DNA from: Paenibacillus luteus
GTDB lineage: Bacteria > Bacillota > Bacilli > Paenibacillales > Paenibacillaceae
Reading direction: 5' to 3'
NCBI RefSeq assembly: GCF_006542765.1
Contig: NZ_SKCD01000077.1
Coordinates: 1 to 64,000 of the forward strand
DNA: 64,000 nt
The first letter of the stretch is position 1. Each line of letters opens with the position of its first letter. This document shows, in pieces, positions 45,152 to 54,527 of the stretch. Position numbers and translations under genes: made by a program. The notes beneath the pieces were generated by a model. That model searched no databases and had not been told where the DNA came from. It worked only from the letters and a program-made list of their open reading frames with translations.

Positions 45152-47140
45152 TTAAATTCCATTACCCTCTGCTTCGGCCTCGGTACGAAGACGTTTATAT
45201 TTTTCCGCATATTTGCTGACACTGTGCACGACCGTTGCATGCGACCAGGTTAGCGGCGCTACAGACAACGGAGAGCCGTCGTAAGGATTCAACTGCTCTG
45301 GCAGCAGCCCGCTTTGCAGCGCGTGATCTGATACCCATTGCAGCGTCTGACGCGGGCCTTCCAGCTCTGCTAACGTTTTTGCGGAATCAATCTCGAAATT
45401 GGCAACCCATAGAGTACAAATAATCCAAGGGTTACCAGGCACCTTATCGATTTCGCCAGATTGCTGGAAGTAATAATCATTCGTATAACGAGCGATGCCT
45501 CCGATATGCGTTTTAATTTGAAGCCCTTCTTTAATCGCCAGCATCGTCTGCACAACGCGGTAATCATCTACCGGAAGGACGCCAAATTCCAGAACACCGA
45601 ACAAGCTGCTCTCGAGTGTCATGTCCTTCACCCAGCGATTATCCTTCTGAATAAGGCCACGCGCGAAGCGTCCCGTTTCTTCATCCCACAGATGCGTAAT
45701 CATCCCGTGCTTGATCGCTTCTGCTGTGCTTTTGTAATGATCGCTGCGTTCGTAATCGCCGAATAAATCCGTAAAGAACGAAGCCGCCATCAGCCCGCCA
45801 TAAACAGAGGCCGCCGTGTACGTCCAAATGCCGTAGCGCTCCTCCCACAAATCGTAGCTTGGCTTTGGAAGCGATAAGGAAGGCTCCATATAGGAGCTTA
45901 GAAATGATGCAGCTTTACGGATTAAATTGCTGTATAGCGATTGTGGCAGCTCAATGACCTGATTCCGGGAATAATCCTTCCACAAGGCAAACAGCACAAG
46001 TGCGGTCTCATCTTCTTGGATGGGCAAGCGTCTGCTTCCTTGCACGATATAAGGATGCCAGCTTGAGCCGACCGTACCGTCCGGATTGTATTTGTGATAC
46101 AAATAACCCTCAGGTGACAACGCCTGCGCGCAGAAATGGAAAAACGGCGCAATGACGCTCTGATAACCAGCCATTGACATCGCGTCCGCAATGAGCGCTC
46201 CGTCACGCGGCCACATGTAGCTGTAATGATCACGGTTATATTGCAAGATATCCGTATCATTTGCTGCTAATATAGCCCCTCGCTCATCGACCTGCGTCCG
46301 CACGAGCAGCAGACTTTGCTTGAACATCTTCACGACATCCGGCGGCAGATCGCCAAGGTCAGATTCTGCACGGCGCAGCCAATGTTTCCAATAGATCACC
46401 ATACGGCTTAACAGCTTTTCGGGATGATTTTCCTGCACATATTGGTTCAGCTCTTTGACTTCTTCTAAATTTTGACCGATCGACATCCAGTAATAAATCG
46501 ATTTCTCATTATTAGGCGGAACAACCGTGCGGAAGCTGATCGTGCTATCCACGGATCCTTGGGCAATTGAATTGCCCATAAGGACGCCATCCTCCGCATC
46601 ACGCCAAGTGCCTTCCGCTGACTGGAATCGTTTGATCCCCGTTGAATACTGGGTCATGCCCCCTTCATCGGAGAAGCCGTTAAACATAAAATAATTGTTT
46701 CTCTTGTAATGGTAAAGAGTATGATTTTCCGGATAGTAGACCGCAGTGTCTCCAACTTCCGTTCCATCGATCATCAAATCCTGATGGAAAAACAGGCGAA
46801 CCTCTTTTGTATCATTTGTTCGATTGCGAATCACAACGCGTTTAATATAAATGCACTCGCGCTGGTGAATGCCATCGTTCATATGGAGCTCAATTCCTAA
46901 GCCTTCATGCTTGGCTGTAATGTTCGTTACTAAGGAATCCTCTACATAATCGAGATCGAACTTCCATGCTGGATCATCGAGCCAGCTGAAAGTGCCTTCT
47001 ACCCATACCCCCAAGCGACAATACTGACCGCCGACGTGATTCAACTGTCCGACGAACGGATAATAAATATCCCGAATATAACAATGCTGATCCAAATTGA
47101 GGAGCATCTTACCGTTGCCGATTACAAGATGACGGGCCAT
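45152..47140 (-). CDS. Glycoside hydrolase family 15 protein (glucoamylase-like)
   Basis: A 662-residue GH15 enzyme. An N-terminal beta-sandwich domain (about residues 1-260) precedes an alpha/alpha barrel with HYSYMWPRDGALIADAM and the acidic segment DLWEERYGIWTYTAASVYGG. There is no signal peptide, so it acts in the cytoplasm. GH15 members release glucose or phosphorolysis-independent products from alpha-glucans or trehalose; here the operon points to glycogen turnover. Its start overlaps glgA by 19 bases and has AAGGAGAAGG before it. Confidence 0.88.
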   Translation of the reverse strand: MARHLVIGNGKMLLNLDQHCYIRDIYYPFVGQLNHVGGQYCRLGVWVEGTFSWLDDPAWKFDLDYVEDSLVTNITAKHEGLGIELHMNDGIHQRECIYIKRVVIRNRTNDTKEVRLFFHQDLMIDGTEVGDTAVYYPENHTLYHYKRNNYFMFNGFSDEGGMTQYSTGIKRFQSAEGTWRDAEDGVLMGNSIAQGSVDSTISFRTVVPPNNEKSIYYWMSIGQNLEEVKELNQYVQENHPEKLLSRMVIYWKHWLRRAESDLGDLPPDVVKMFKQSLLLVRTQVDERGAILAANDTDILQYNRDHYSYMWPRDGALIADAMSMAGYQSVIAPFFHFCAQALSPEGYLYHKYNPDGTVGSSWHPYIVQGSRRLPIQEDETALVLFALWKDYSRNQVIELPQSLYSNLIRKAASFLSSYMEPSLSLPKPSYDLWEERYGIWTYTAASVYGGLMAASFFTDLFGDYERSDHYKSTAEAIKHGMITHLWDEETGRFARGLIQKDNRWVKDMTLESSLFGVLEFGVLPVDDYRVVQTMLAIKEGLQIKTHIGGIARYTNDYYFQQSGEIDKVPGNPWIICTLWVANFEIDSAKTLAELEGPRQTLQWVSDHALQSGLLPEQLNPYDGSPLSVAPLTWSHATVVHSVSKYAEKYKRLRTEAEAEGNGI

Positions 47141-48585
47141 GATTCCTTCTCCTTTCGGTGCGCTAAAAGTTGTGAATAAACGGATATATAGGCTTTGGCG
47201 GAGCGGTTCCAGCTGTAATCCTCTTTGTTGCCATTATTCACAATCTGCTTCCAGACTTCCTCATTACGGTATAGAGCGAGCGCTCTGCGTACGGTATACA
47301 TATAATCGTGCGCGTTGTAATTCGTAAAGCTGAAGCCGTTTCCTTCGCCATTATATTCGTCGTAGGCTTGTACCGTGTCCTTTAGTCCGCCAGTCTCCCT
47401 GACGATTGGGACGGAACGATAGCGCAGCGCAAGAAGCTGACTGAGGCCGCAAGGCTCGAATTGTGAGGGCATTGCGAATAAGTCCGAGCCCGCATAAATA
47501 CGACGTGCCAGTCTGTCATCATAGCCGATCCATACTTTAAACTTATCTGGATGGCGGTATGCCGCATCATTGAAGAAATGCTCATACTGCGCATCTCCAG
47601 CCCCCAATATTACAAATTGAACATCCTCATTTAGGATTTCCTCTAAAGTGGCGGTAATTAGGTCAAAGCCTTTCTGTTCCACTAAACGTGATACGATGCC
47701 GATAAGCGGTATTTCTTCCGATTGTGGCAAACCAAGCTCCCGCTGCAGCTCCACTTTATTTTTCCGCTTGCGGCTTATTGAATTGCGGTAAGGCACTTCC
47801 AGCGCAGGATCATTCATCGGATCAAACAGCTCGTCATCAATGCCGTTTACGATGCCGATCAAATCACCGGAGCGGTACCTTAACAAGGAATCCAGCTTCT
47901 CGCCAAAATATTCGGTTTGGATTTCCTCTGCATAGGTATTGCTGACCGTCGTCAGCTTGTCTGCATAAACAAGGCCGCCCTTCATGCAGCTACCCGCGCC
48001 ATGAAATTCAAGGCTGTCCGCATAAAACATATCATGGCCGACGCCGAGCAGATCCTGCAAATGCTCGATGCCGAACAGCCCTTGATATTTCAGATTATGA
48101 ATCGTAAACACGGACTTGGTATATGCCCAGGCCGGATCATAAAAGTATCTTGTCTTCAGCAAGAACGGAATCAGGCCGGTTTGCCAATCATGGCAATGAA
48201 CGATATCCGGATGAAAATCCATATAGCGGACAGCCTCCATCACCGCAAAGCAAAAGAAGACAAAACGCTCGGAATCATCATCGTAGCCATACAGTCCATG
48301 CCGTTTAAAATAGTGCTCGTTATCAATTAAATAATAGGTGACGCCTTCAAACTCAGCCTTTAACAAACCGCAATATTGATTACGCCAGCCAAAGGAGACG
48401 TTAAACGTTGCGATTTGAACAAACTGCCCGATAAGAGCAGCAGGGATTTGTGCATATTTGGGCAATACAACCCTGGTATCAACGCCTCGCTTATTCAGCG
48501 CCTTAGGGAGCGCCCCTGCAACGTCGGCGAGTCCGCCCGTCTTCGCAAGCGGAACAGCTTCAGAGGTTGCGAACAAAATGTTCAT
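47122..48585 (-). CDS. glgA: Glycogen synthase
   Basis: A GT5 glycogen synthase using ADP-glucose. The N-terminal substrate loop KTGGLADVAGALPKAL contains the ADP-glucose-binding lysine. The C-terminal Rossmann domain has PLIGIVSRLVEQKGFDL and the catalytic PSQFEPCGLSQL. The 487-residue length is normal. AAGGAG precedes the ATG. Confidence 0.97.
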   Translation of the reverse strand: MNILFATSEAVPLAKTGGLADVAGALPKALNKRGVDTRVVLPKYAQIPAALIGQFVQIATFNVSFGWRNQYCGLLKAEFEGVTYYLIDNEHYFKRHGLYGYDDDSERFVFFCFAVMEAVRYMDFHPDIVHCHDWQTGLIPFLLKTRYFYDPAWAYTKSVFTIHNLKYQGLFGIEHLQDLLGVGHDMFYADSLEFHGAGSCMKGGLVYADKLTTVSNTYAEEIQTEYFGEKLDSLLRYRSGDLIGIVNGIDDELFDPMNDPALEVPYRNSISRKRKNKVELQRELGLPQSEEIPLIGIVSRLVEQKGFDLITATLEEILNEDVQFVILGAGDAQYEHFFNDAAYRHPDKFKVWIGYDDRLARRIYAGSDLFAMPSQFEPCGLSQLLALRYRSVPIVRETGGLKDTVQAYDEYNGEGNGFSFTNYNAHDYMYTVRRALALYRNEEVWKQIVNNGNKEDYSWNRSAKAYISVYSQLLAHRKEKESWPVIL

Positions 48586-48729
48586 AGGATTCTCCTTTCT
48601 TATTGACGCCGCTTGAGCACCTGCATCAACCCAATTGGAAACAGCATTCTTCTTCCTATCGTGTTAAAGGGCATATGTCGCGGCAAATCATCTCTTGATG
48701 ATAGATGGCATAGAGTTAAAAATGTAAAA

Positions 48730-49842
48730 TTAAATAATTTTCCGCTTGCCGGCAAGGAACGGCGCGCTGGCAGCACCACGAATATCACGGTCAGCCTCTA
48801 CGCGAACATCCTTGTCCAAGATGCTATGTTGTAAAATACTATTTTCTCCAATAACGCCGTTTTGCATAACGATGCTGTTGCTGACAACGGCTCCTTTTTG
48901 CACATGAACGCCCCGGAACAATATACTGTTGATTACAGTCCCTTCAATCCGGCAGCCGTTCGCAATGAGCGAATTCGTAGCTTTGGAGCTGCCTAAATAG
49001 CGAGCCGGCGGTTCATCTTTAACCTTCGTATAAATAGGTCCCGGTTGATAAAAGAGTTCCTTCCATACGTCCGGGTCTAGTAAATTCATATTATTGCGAT
49101 AGTAGCTGCTTAGCGTATTAACTACGCCTAAATAACCTTCATACATATATCCGTATACGTTAAGCTTATCTAATCTGGAAAATATCGCATGCCGCACTAG
49201 ATGATCTTGGCCTTGCGCTAGCGATGTTTCAACAAGCTCCATTAGTAAATCCTTACGCATAATATACATTTCCATTGAGCTGATGTCGCTTGCCATGCGG
49301 CCATAATGATCCTGAATAGCCGTAATACGGCCATCCTCATTCATCTTCACTTTGCGCGCCTTGCCTGTCAGCAAATCTTCCTGTTGCTTGCAAACCACCG
49401 TGATATCAGCTTCGCGCTCCACATGGAACTGGATAACCTTCTCAAAATCGATATTGCAGACCATGTGGCTGCGTGTGATGACGACATATTCCAAAGAAGA
49501 GCGATTAAAATAATCGCGCTGTTGATAGAAATGGTATAAATCGCCGCGGCTGATTTCCTGAATGTCATCGGTTGCCGGCGGGAGCACGAACAATCCGCTT
49601 TGACGATGCTGCAAATCCCAATGCTTGCCGGAACCCAAATGATCCATAAGCGAACGGTATTTCGTATGGGCAAAAACCGCCACCTTGGAAATGCCGGAGT
49701 TGACCATACTCGACAACACAAAGTCGATCAAGCGGTATCTAGCGCCAAAAGGAACTGTAGCAAGGCATCGGCCTTGCGTCAAATACTCCAGTTCATCCGT
49801 TTCGTGAATTAAATTAATTACGCCCATGACTTTATGCTTCAT
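48730..49842 (-). CDS. glgD: Glucose-1-phosphate adenylyltransferase-like subunit GlgD
   Basis: A 370-residue GlgD-type nucleotidyltransferase homologue. The N-terminus (MGVINLIHETDELEYLTQGRCLATVPFGARYRLIDF) lacks the GGGxGxRL pyrophosphorylase loop seen in GlgC. In Bacillus GlgD is the regulatory partner of GlgC. It overlaps glgC by four bases (ATGA), so subunit amounts are probably coupled. A left-handed beta-helix repeats at the C-terminus. Confidence 0.95.
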   Translation of the reverse strand: MKHKVMGVINLIHETDELEYLTQGRCLATVPFGARYRLIDFVLSSMVNSGISKVAVFAHTKYRSLMDHLGSGKHWDLQHRQSGLFVLPPATDDIQEISRGDLYHFYQQRDYFNRSSLEYVVITRSHMVCNIDFEKVIQFHVEREADITVVCKQQEDLLTGKARKVKMNEDGRITAIQDHYGRMASDISSMEMYIMRKDLLMELVETSLAQGQDHLVRHAIFSRLDKLNVYGYMYEGYLGVVNTLSSYYRNNMNLLDPDVWKELFYQPGPIYTKVKDEPPARYLGSSKATNSLIANGCRIEGTVINSILFRGVHVQKGAVVSNSIVMQNGVIGENSILQHSILDKDVRVEADRDIRGAASAPFLAGKRKII

Positions 49843-51005
49843 GAGTGCTCCACCTCCTGCAGCAAATGATCATTGGTCACATATTGATCCACAGCAATGA
49901 CAGTAATGGCATCATCATCCGGACTTCCGATGGTAACGCCCGCCTGTACGACCGCGCCTTCGCCAATAATGGCTCTGTAAATACGGGCACCTTCCCCTAT
50001 GCGAACATTCGGCATGATGACTGACTCTGAGATAACGGTGTTTTTTGCGGCTTTTACGCCATAGAACAATACGGAACGGTCAATAATACCCTCGATCATG
50101 CAGCCTTCAGTAATCAGTGAGGCTGAAACCTCAGCAGTTGCTCCGATATGCTGAGCCGGCTGATTGGGGCTTACGGAATAGATGCGCCAATCAGGATCTG
50201 CCAATTCCAGAGGCGGCTCATCCGCAAGCAAATCCATGTTAGCCTCCCAGAGGCTCTCAATTGTGCCGACATCCTTCCAATACCCTTTGAAAGGATAAGA
50301 ATGCAGCCGTTTCCCATCACGCATCATCGCAGGAATAAGATCCTTGCCAAAGTCATGGCTCGAGTTGCGGCTCGCTTCGTCGTAGATCAAATATTTTTGA
50401 AGCTCGGACCAGGTGAAAATATAAACGCCCATCGATGCGATATTGCTCGTCGGATTTTTCGGTTTTTCTTCGAATGCCGTAATCCGATCCTCATCGTCGA
50501 TGTGCATGACGCCAAATCGGCTTGCTTCCTTCCAGTCTACCTCGATACCCGCAATGGTCACATCCGCGCCTGAGCGCTTATGATGCTGCAGCATCAGCTC
50601 ATAGTCCATCTTATAAATATGATCGCCTGAGATGATCAGCACGTATTCAGGATTGTATGGCTCAATAAAGGACATATTTTGATAAATTGCATTAGCCGTT
50701 CCCTTATACCACACGCCGCCTTTTTGTTTCATAAACGGTGGCAGAATCGTCATGCCGCCATCACGGCGGTCGAGTCCCCACGGGCTGCCTATGCCCAAAT
50801 AGCGATTAAGCTCAAGCGGCTGATATTGCGTCAGAACACCTACAGTATCGATCCCCGAGTGGGCGCAATTACTTAAAGTAAAATCAATAATTCTGTATTT
50901 TCCCCCGAAATAGACAGCTGGCTTAGCTAAATCCTTCGTTAGCACGCCAAGTCTTTTCCCTTCGCCGCCTGCGAGCAGCATAGCGATCATTTCTTTACGG
51001 CCCAT
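49839..51005 (-). CDS. glgC: Glucose-1-phosphate adenylyltransferase GlgC
   Basis: The catalytic subunit making ADP-glucose from glucose 1-phosphate and ATP. The nucleotide loop LLAGGEGKRLGVLT is intact. FGGKYRIIDFTLSN and SGDHIYKMDY follow, and a beta-helix domain closes the protein. The ATG (MGRKEMIAML) has GGGAG nine bases before it and gives 388 residues; the 13-codon upstream extension is rejected. Confidence 0.97.
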   Translation of the reverse strand: MGRKEMIAMLLAGGEGKRLGVLTKDLAKPAVYFGGKYRIIDFTLSNCAHSGIDTVGVLTQYQPLELNRYLGIGSPWGLDRRDGGMTILPPFMKQKGGVWYKGTANAIYQNMSFIEPYNPEYVLIISGDHIYKMDYELMLQHHKRSGADVTIAGIEVDWKEASRFGVMHIDDEDRITAFEEKPKNPTSNIASMGVYIFTWSELQKYLIYDEASRNSSHDFGKDLIPAMMRDGKRLHSYPFKGYWKDVGTIESLWEANMDLLADEPPLELADPDWRIYSVSPNQPAQHIGATAEVSASLITEGCMIEGIIDRSVLFYGVKAAKNTVISESVIMPNVRIGEGARIYRAIIGEGAVVQAGVTIGSPDDDAITVIAVDQYVTNDHLLQEVEHS

Positions 51006-51021
51006 GGACACCAACTCCCTC

Positions 51022-52929
51022 TCAAAGTGTGTTCCCCTGATCATAGCTGATTAACTGGAATGCAAGGGGAGGTAAGTGAAGCGTAATGCTTTGGTTGTGA
51101 CCGTGCCAGGCGACGTTTTCGCTGCTGTAGCTAATTTCTGGTTGTGTTTGCGTTCCGCCATATTGCTTGTCATTGCTATTTATGAAAGAGCGGTATGAAC
51201 CTGGCTCTGGAACACCGATTCGATAATTGTGGTAATCATTTCTAGAGAAATTGGCTACGGCAATGGTGAAATCAGCATTTCCGCGACGGATAAAGGATAC
51301 GACCGACTGCGCTGCATTATGGACATCAATCCATTGGAAGCATTCTGGATCTCGGTCCCTTTCCCATAAGGAAGGCTGCTCGAGATACGCATGATTGAGT
51401 TTCTTGACGTAATGCCGCATGCCTTGGTGCATCTCGTAATCTAGCACCATCCAGTCCAACATATCGCCGTCCTTCCACTCGTCATACTGGCCCCATTCGC
51501 TGCCCATGAACAGCAATTTCTTGCCAGGGTGAGACATCCAAAAACCGTAAAACAAGCGAAGCTGAGCAAATTTTTCTTCGTAGCTTCCAGGCATTTTATT
51601 TAACAGGGATCGTTTTCCGTGCACAACTTCGTCATGTGATAGAGGCAGAACATAATTTTCAGAAAATGCGTATAGGAGCGAGAATGTGATGAGATGGTGG
51701 TTTTGCGAGCGTTCGGGTGGATCCAGCGCCATATAGCGCAGCATATCGTTCATCCAGCCCATATTCCATTTAAAATTAAATCCGAGGCCGCCTTTGTAGG
51801 TAGGTGAAGTCACGGCAGGCCATGCGGATGAATCTTCGGCAAGCATTAATGTGTCGGGGTAATAATGAAAAACAGTTTCATTGAGCTTCTTGATGAAGCG
51901 TAGAGCATCTAAATTTTCTGAGCCGCCGAATTCATTATATGTGAACATTTCTGGCGGTTTGTCCATATGTAAATTAATCATATTAGCGACAGCGTCCACT
52001 CGCAAGCCGTCGATATGAAATACATCCATCCAATACAAGGCATTGGAAATGAGAAAGCTCATAACCTCTTTCTTTCCAAAATCAAAAGAAAGTGTTCCCC
52101 ATAGCGGCTTCTCTGCACGCTTGGCGTCTGCACCTTCAAAAATCGGCGTTCCGTCAAAGAGACGGAGTCCGTGATCATCCTTGCAGAAATGTCCAGGTAC
52201 CCAGTCTAAAATAACGCCTAGGCCTGCTTGATGGCATTTGTCCACAAAGTGCATGAACTGCTTTGGCGTGCCGTAACGGCTAGTTACGCTGTAAAAACCA
52301 GTAATCTGGTAGCCCCAGGATTGATCTAGCGGATGTTCTGCCAGCGGCATTAACTCAACATGCGTGTAACCCATGTCCGCAATATAAGGAATCAACTCTT
52401 CAGCCAATTCTTCATAAGTATAAAAATCTTCTTTTCCCTTTATTTTCCAAGATCCCGCATGCGCCTCATAAATAAGCAACGGGTTGGAATAGGGGGGGAG
52501 TTGACGCTTGTGCTTTGTCCAGGCCTGGTCCTCCCACTCGTAACCGGATAAACTCGTTACGATAGAAGCGGTTCCCGGGCGGCGTTCTGAAAAAAAAGCA
52601 TAGGGATCGGCTTTCCGGATGAAGCTTCCGTCGGAAGCAATCAATTCATATTTGTAAAGCTCGCCTTCTTCAATATACGGGATAAACAGATTGAAGATGC
52701 CTGTCGTCCCAACATTATCCATAACATGTTGCTTACCAATCCAATCGTTGAAACCGCCAATGACTCTAACTTCAGCAGCATTCGGAGCCCAAACCGTGAA
52801 CCGAACACCATCCTTGCCCTTCTCTCGAACAGGATGAGAACCCATAAAACGGTAGCTATGATAAGAATTTCCTTCATTGAATAAATATAGATCCTTGTGC
52901 GATAATCCGTTAGGTGCCTGTTGAACCAT
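51022..52929 (-). CDS. glgB: 1,4-alpha-glucan branching enzyme
   Basis: A GH13 branching enzyme making alpha-1,6 branches. An N-terminal CBM48 domain (FTVWAPNAAEVRVIGGFNDW) precedes the catalytic barrel with the four conserved regions DWVPGHF, GLRVDAVANM, LAEDSS and LSHDEV. The ATG four codons into the frame is used, since GGAGG overlaps an in-frame GTG. It is the first gene of the operon. Confidence 0.97.
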   Translation of the reverse strand: MVQQAPNGLSHKDLYLFNEGNSYHSYRFMGSHPVREKGKDGVRFTVWAPNAAEVRVIGGFNDWIGKQHVMDNVGTTGIFNLFIPYIEEGELYKYELIASDGSFIRKADPYAFFSERRPGTASIVTSLSGYEWEDQAWTKHKRQLPPYSNPLLIYEAHAGSWKIKGKEDFYTYEELAEELIPYIADMGYTHVELMPLAEHPLDQSWGYQITGFYSVTSRYGTPKQFMHFVDKCHQAGLGVILDWVPGHFCKDDHGLRLFDGTPIFEGADAKRAEKPLWGTLSFDFGKKEVMSFLISNALYWMDVFHIDGLRVDAVANMINLHMDKPPEMFTYNEFGGSENLDALRFIKKLNETVFHYYPDTLMLAEDSSAWPAVTSPTYKGGLGFNFKWNMGWMNDMLRYMALDPPERSQNHHLITFSLLYAFSENYVLPLSHDEVVHGKRSLLNKMPGSYEEKFAQLRLFYGFWMSHPGKKLLFMGSEWGQYDEWKDGDMLDWMVLDYEMHQGMRHYVKKLNHAYLEQPSLWERDRDPECFQWIDVHNAAQSVVSFIRRGNADFTIAVANFSRNDYHNYRIGVPEPGSYRSFINSNDKQYGGTQTQPEISYSSENVAWHGHNQSITLHLPPLAFQLISYDQGNTL

Positions 52930-53000
52930 TCGTGGTTTCACCTCCCTGAAGGACGATCTATGATGAGAATAAATAAACTGTGTCTACATCACTTACCCAC

Positions 53001-53029
53001 ATTATACATGGTTTCATGAAAAAAACACA
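53001..53029 (-). promoter_or_regulatory. Candidate glg operon promoter
   Basis: TATAAT (53001-53006) on the minus strand with a weak -35 (TGTGTT, 53024-53029) at 17 bases. A perfect palindrome TTTCATGAAA lies in the spacer. A single 0A-box-like TGTCGAAA lies further upstream at 53044-53051. The call is by eye. Confidence 0.4.
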
Positions 53030-53074
53030 GTCGTTTTCATAGATTTCGACAGCTTATTTTTTCCAAATGTCAGA

Positions 53075-53314
53075 TTAAGTGACATTAATCTGACTTGCTC
53101 TAATGACACGTTGAATGTAATAATGTTTTGAACAATACCCTTTGGTCATTGATGTTTTTGAGCAATTTACCCATTTACAATCTACCACTTGTTTCGCTCG
53201 ACGGGGTCTAACCGTATAGGGATCACCATGCCTTAACATACGCTGATGATGCATTGCGCAAAGGTCCTTCGCTTTAATCGGCTTCATACAGTTTTCTATG
53301 CTGCAATAATTCAT
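53075..53314 (-). CDS. Cys/His-rich small zinc-binding-like protein
   Basis: A 79-residue basic protein with two repeats of the form C-x4-C-x(8,9)-C-x2-H: CSIENCMKPIKAKDLCAMHHQRMLRHGDP and CKWVNCSKTSMTKGYCSKHYYIQR. The first repeat with RHGDP resembles the zinc-finger part found next to HNH-type or phage proteins. The ATG has GGGGAG seven bases before it. No neighbour suggests a partner. It may be a nucleic-acid-binding finger protein or a relic of a mobile gene. Confidence 0.65.
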   Translation of the reverse strand: MNYCSIENCMKPIKAKDLCAMHHQRMLRHGDPYTVRPRRAKQVVDCKWVNCSKTSMTKGYCSKHYYIQRVIRASQINVT

Positions 53315-53634
53315 ATTCAGTCTCCCCTGTGCTTTTGCCAATTCGGTCACTAAGCGATATGGTTGTTAGCTTTCATATTATCGGGAAATGGAAATAGAAT
53401 AAAGCCTGCTGTAGGTTTGTTTAGAGCGATTATGAATCACTTAGGAGGATATTGCGCAATTTATGTTTCCATTAAGCTATCAAGTTTAAATAATTAAACT
53501 CATTTTACGTATTTGAAACTGCAACCAAATCGACATATTCATACCCTTGATACACTTGTTTGAAAGCAAGGGCTATTTTATACTTTTAATAATTCAATAG
53601 GCTATTTAATGGAAATTACAAGGAGTGTCTAGGT

Positions 53635-54525
53635 TTGTCGATTTATGAACAAGTTTTTCAAATGATGGATCAGCCAATGCTAATTTTGATACAAGATGAT
53701 AACGGAGTGCGAATTGAGGATGCGAACCAGGCTTTTATTCGAATGACCGGTTATACAATCAATGAGCTTCAATCCGAAAAAGGCAGCATATTTCTGGAAG
53801 AATATAAAATTGAAACCTCGGTGCCCGTATTAAAAAGTGAAGTCAGTATTTTAACCAAGCAAAAAAAGATGTTGCCCGTCAGATTGGACCAGCAGCCATT
53901 ACCGAAGTGCAGCGTGAATTCTTACAAAAAGTCCTTTGTTATCTTTGAAGATCTGACGCCTTACAAATGGATTGAGCAGCAGTCAGAAAAAAATAAAGTA
54001 CTCATAAGCGGCATAGTAGACCGTCATGAACATATCCGCTTTTTGAGAGACAGTCTAGGCCATTCCTTGTTCGAAGCTCAGCAGATGAATGACGAATCAC
54101 TGCTCCAATTTGTTGCCGATACAGAGCAAGGACCGATGAGACAAGTGCTGCAAAAAGCCAAGCTCGACAAAGAAGAGAGAAGTTTAACCATCCGAACAAG
54201 CAAGTTAAGCGGCATTGAATTGAACATGTCGGTTACATTCGCCCCCATCCTTGACGGGTTCGGTGATGTTCGGGAATTTGCATTTGTCATTTGGGATTTG
54301 AACCCCATTGATGATCAAGTCGATGCGTCACTGAAGCTGAGAATATGGATGGCCAAAAAAGATATGTCCGCTGGGCATCTCTCCGCTTTAACCGGTATAT
54401 CCATACAAACCATTTCGAAGCTGCGCAACGGAAAAATTTTAAAGCCCCAAAGACTGACAGCAGAGCTGATCGCTTCGGAGCTTCAAGTGGATGTTTATGA
54501 AATCTGGCAAGAAATTAGAAAATAA
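53635..54525 (+). CDS. PAS-domain protein with XRE-type HTH
   Basis: A 296-residue one-component regulator. Residues 1-110 form a PAS domain (ILIQDDNGVRIEDANQAFIRMTGYTINEL). A second PAS-like stretch lies at about 120-225 (LNMSVTFAPILDGFGDVREFAFVIWD). A Cro/C1-type helix-turn-helix closes the protein (LRIWMAKKDMSAGHLSALTGISIQTISKLRNGKI). The TTG start has AGGAG nine bases before it. Ligand and targets are unknown. The roughly 320 bases before it (53315-53634) are AT-rich, with one weak CCCTTG/CAAGGG hairpin and no gene. Confidence 0.82.
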   Translation: MSIYEQVFQMMDQPMLILIQDDNGVRIEDANQAFIRMTGYTINELQSEKGSIFLEEYKIETSVPVLKSEVSILTKQKKMLPVRLDQQPLPKCSVNSYKKSFVIFEDLTPYKWIEQQSEKNKVLISGIVDRHEHIRFLRDSLGHSLFEAQQMNDESLLQFVADTEQGPMRQVLQKAKLDKEERSLTIRTSKLSGIELNMSVTFAPILDGFGDVREFAFVIWDLNPIDDQVDASLKLRIWMAKKDMSAGHLSALTGISIQTISKLRNGKILKPQRLTAELIASELQVDVYEIWQEIRK

Positions 54526-54527
54526 AT

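Noticed and set aside
48730..51005. glgD and glgC as a tandem duplication with one pseudogene
   Set aside because: Both frames are intact. The lost nucleotide loop in GlgD is normal for this subunit family.
53026..53042. Possible catabolite (cre) site before glgB
   Set aside because: The best alignment, TGAAAACGACTGTG, has about four mismatches to the cre consensus in the conserved half.
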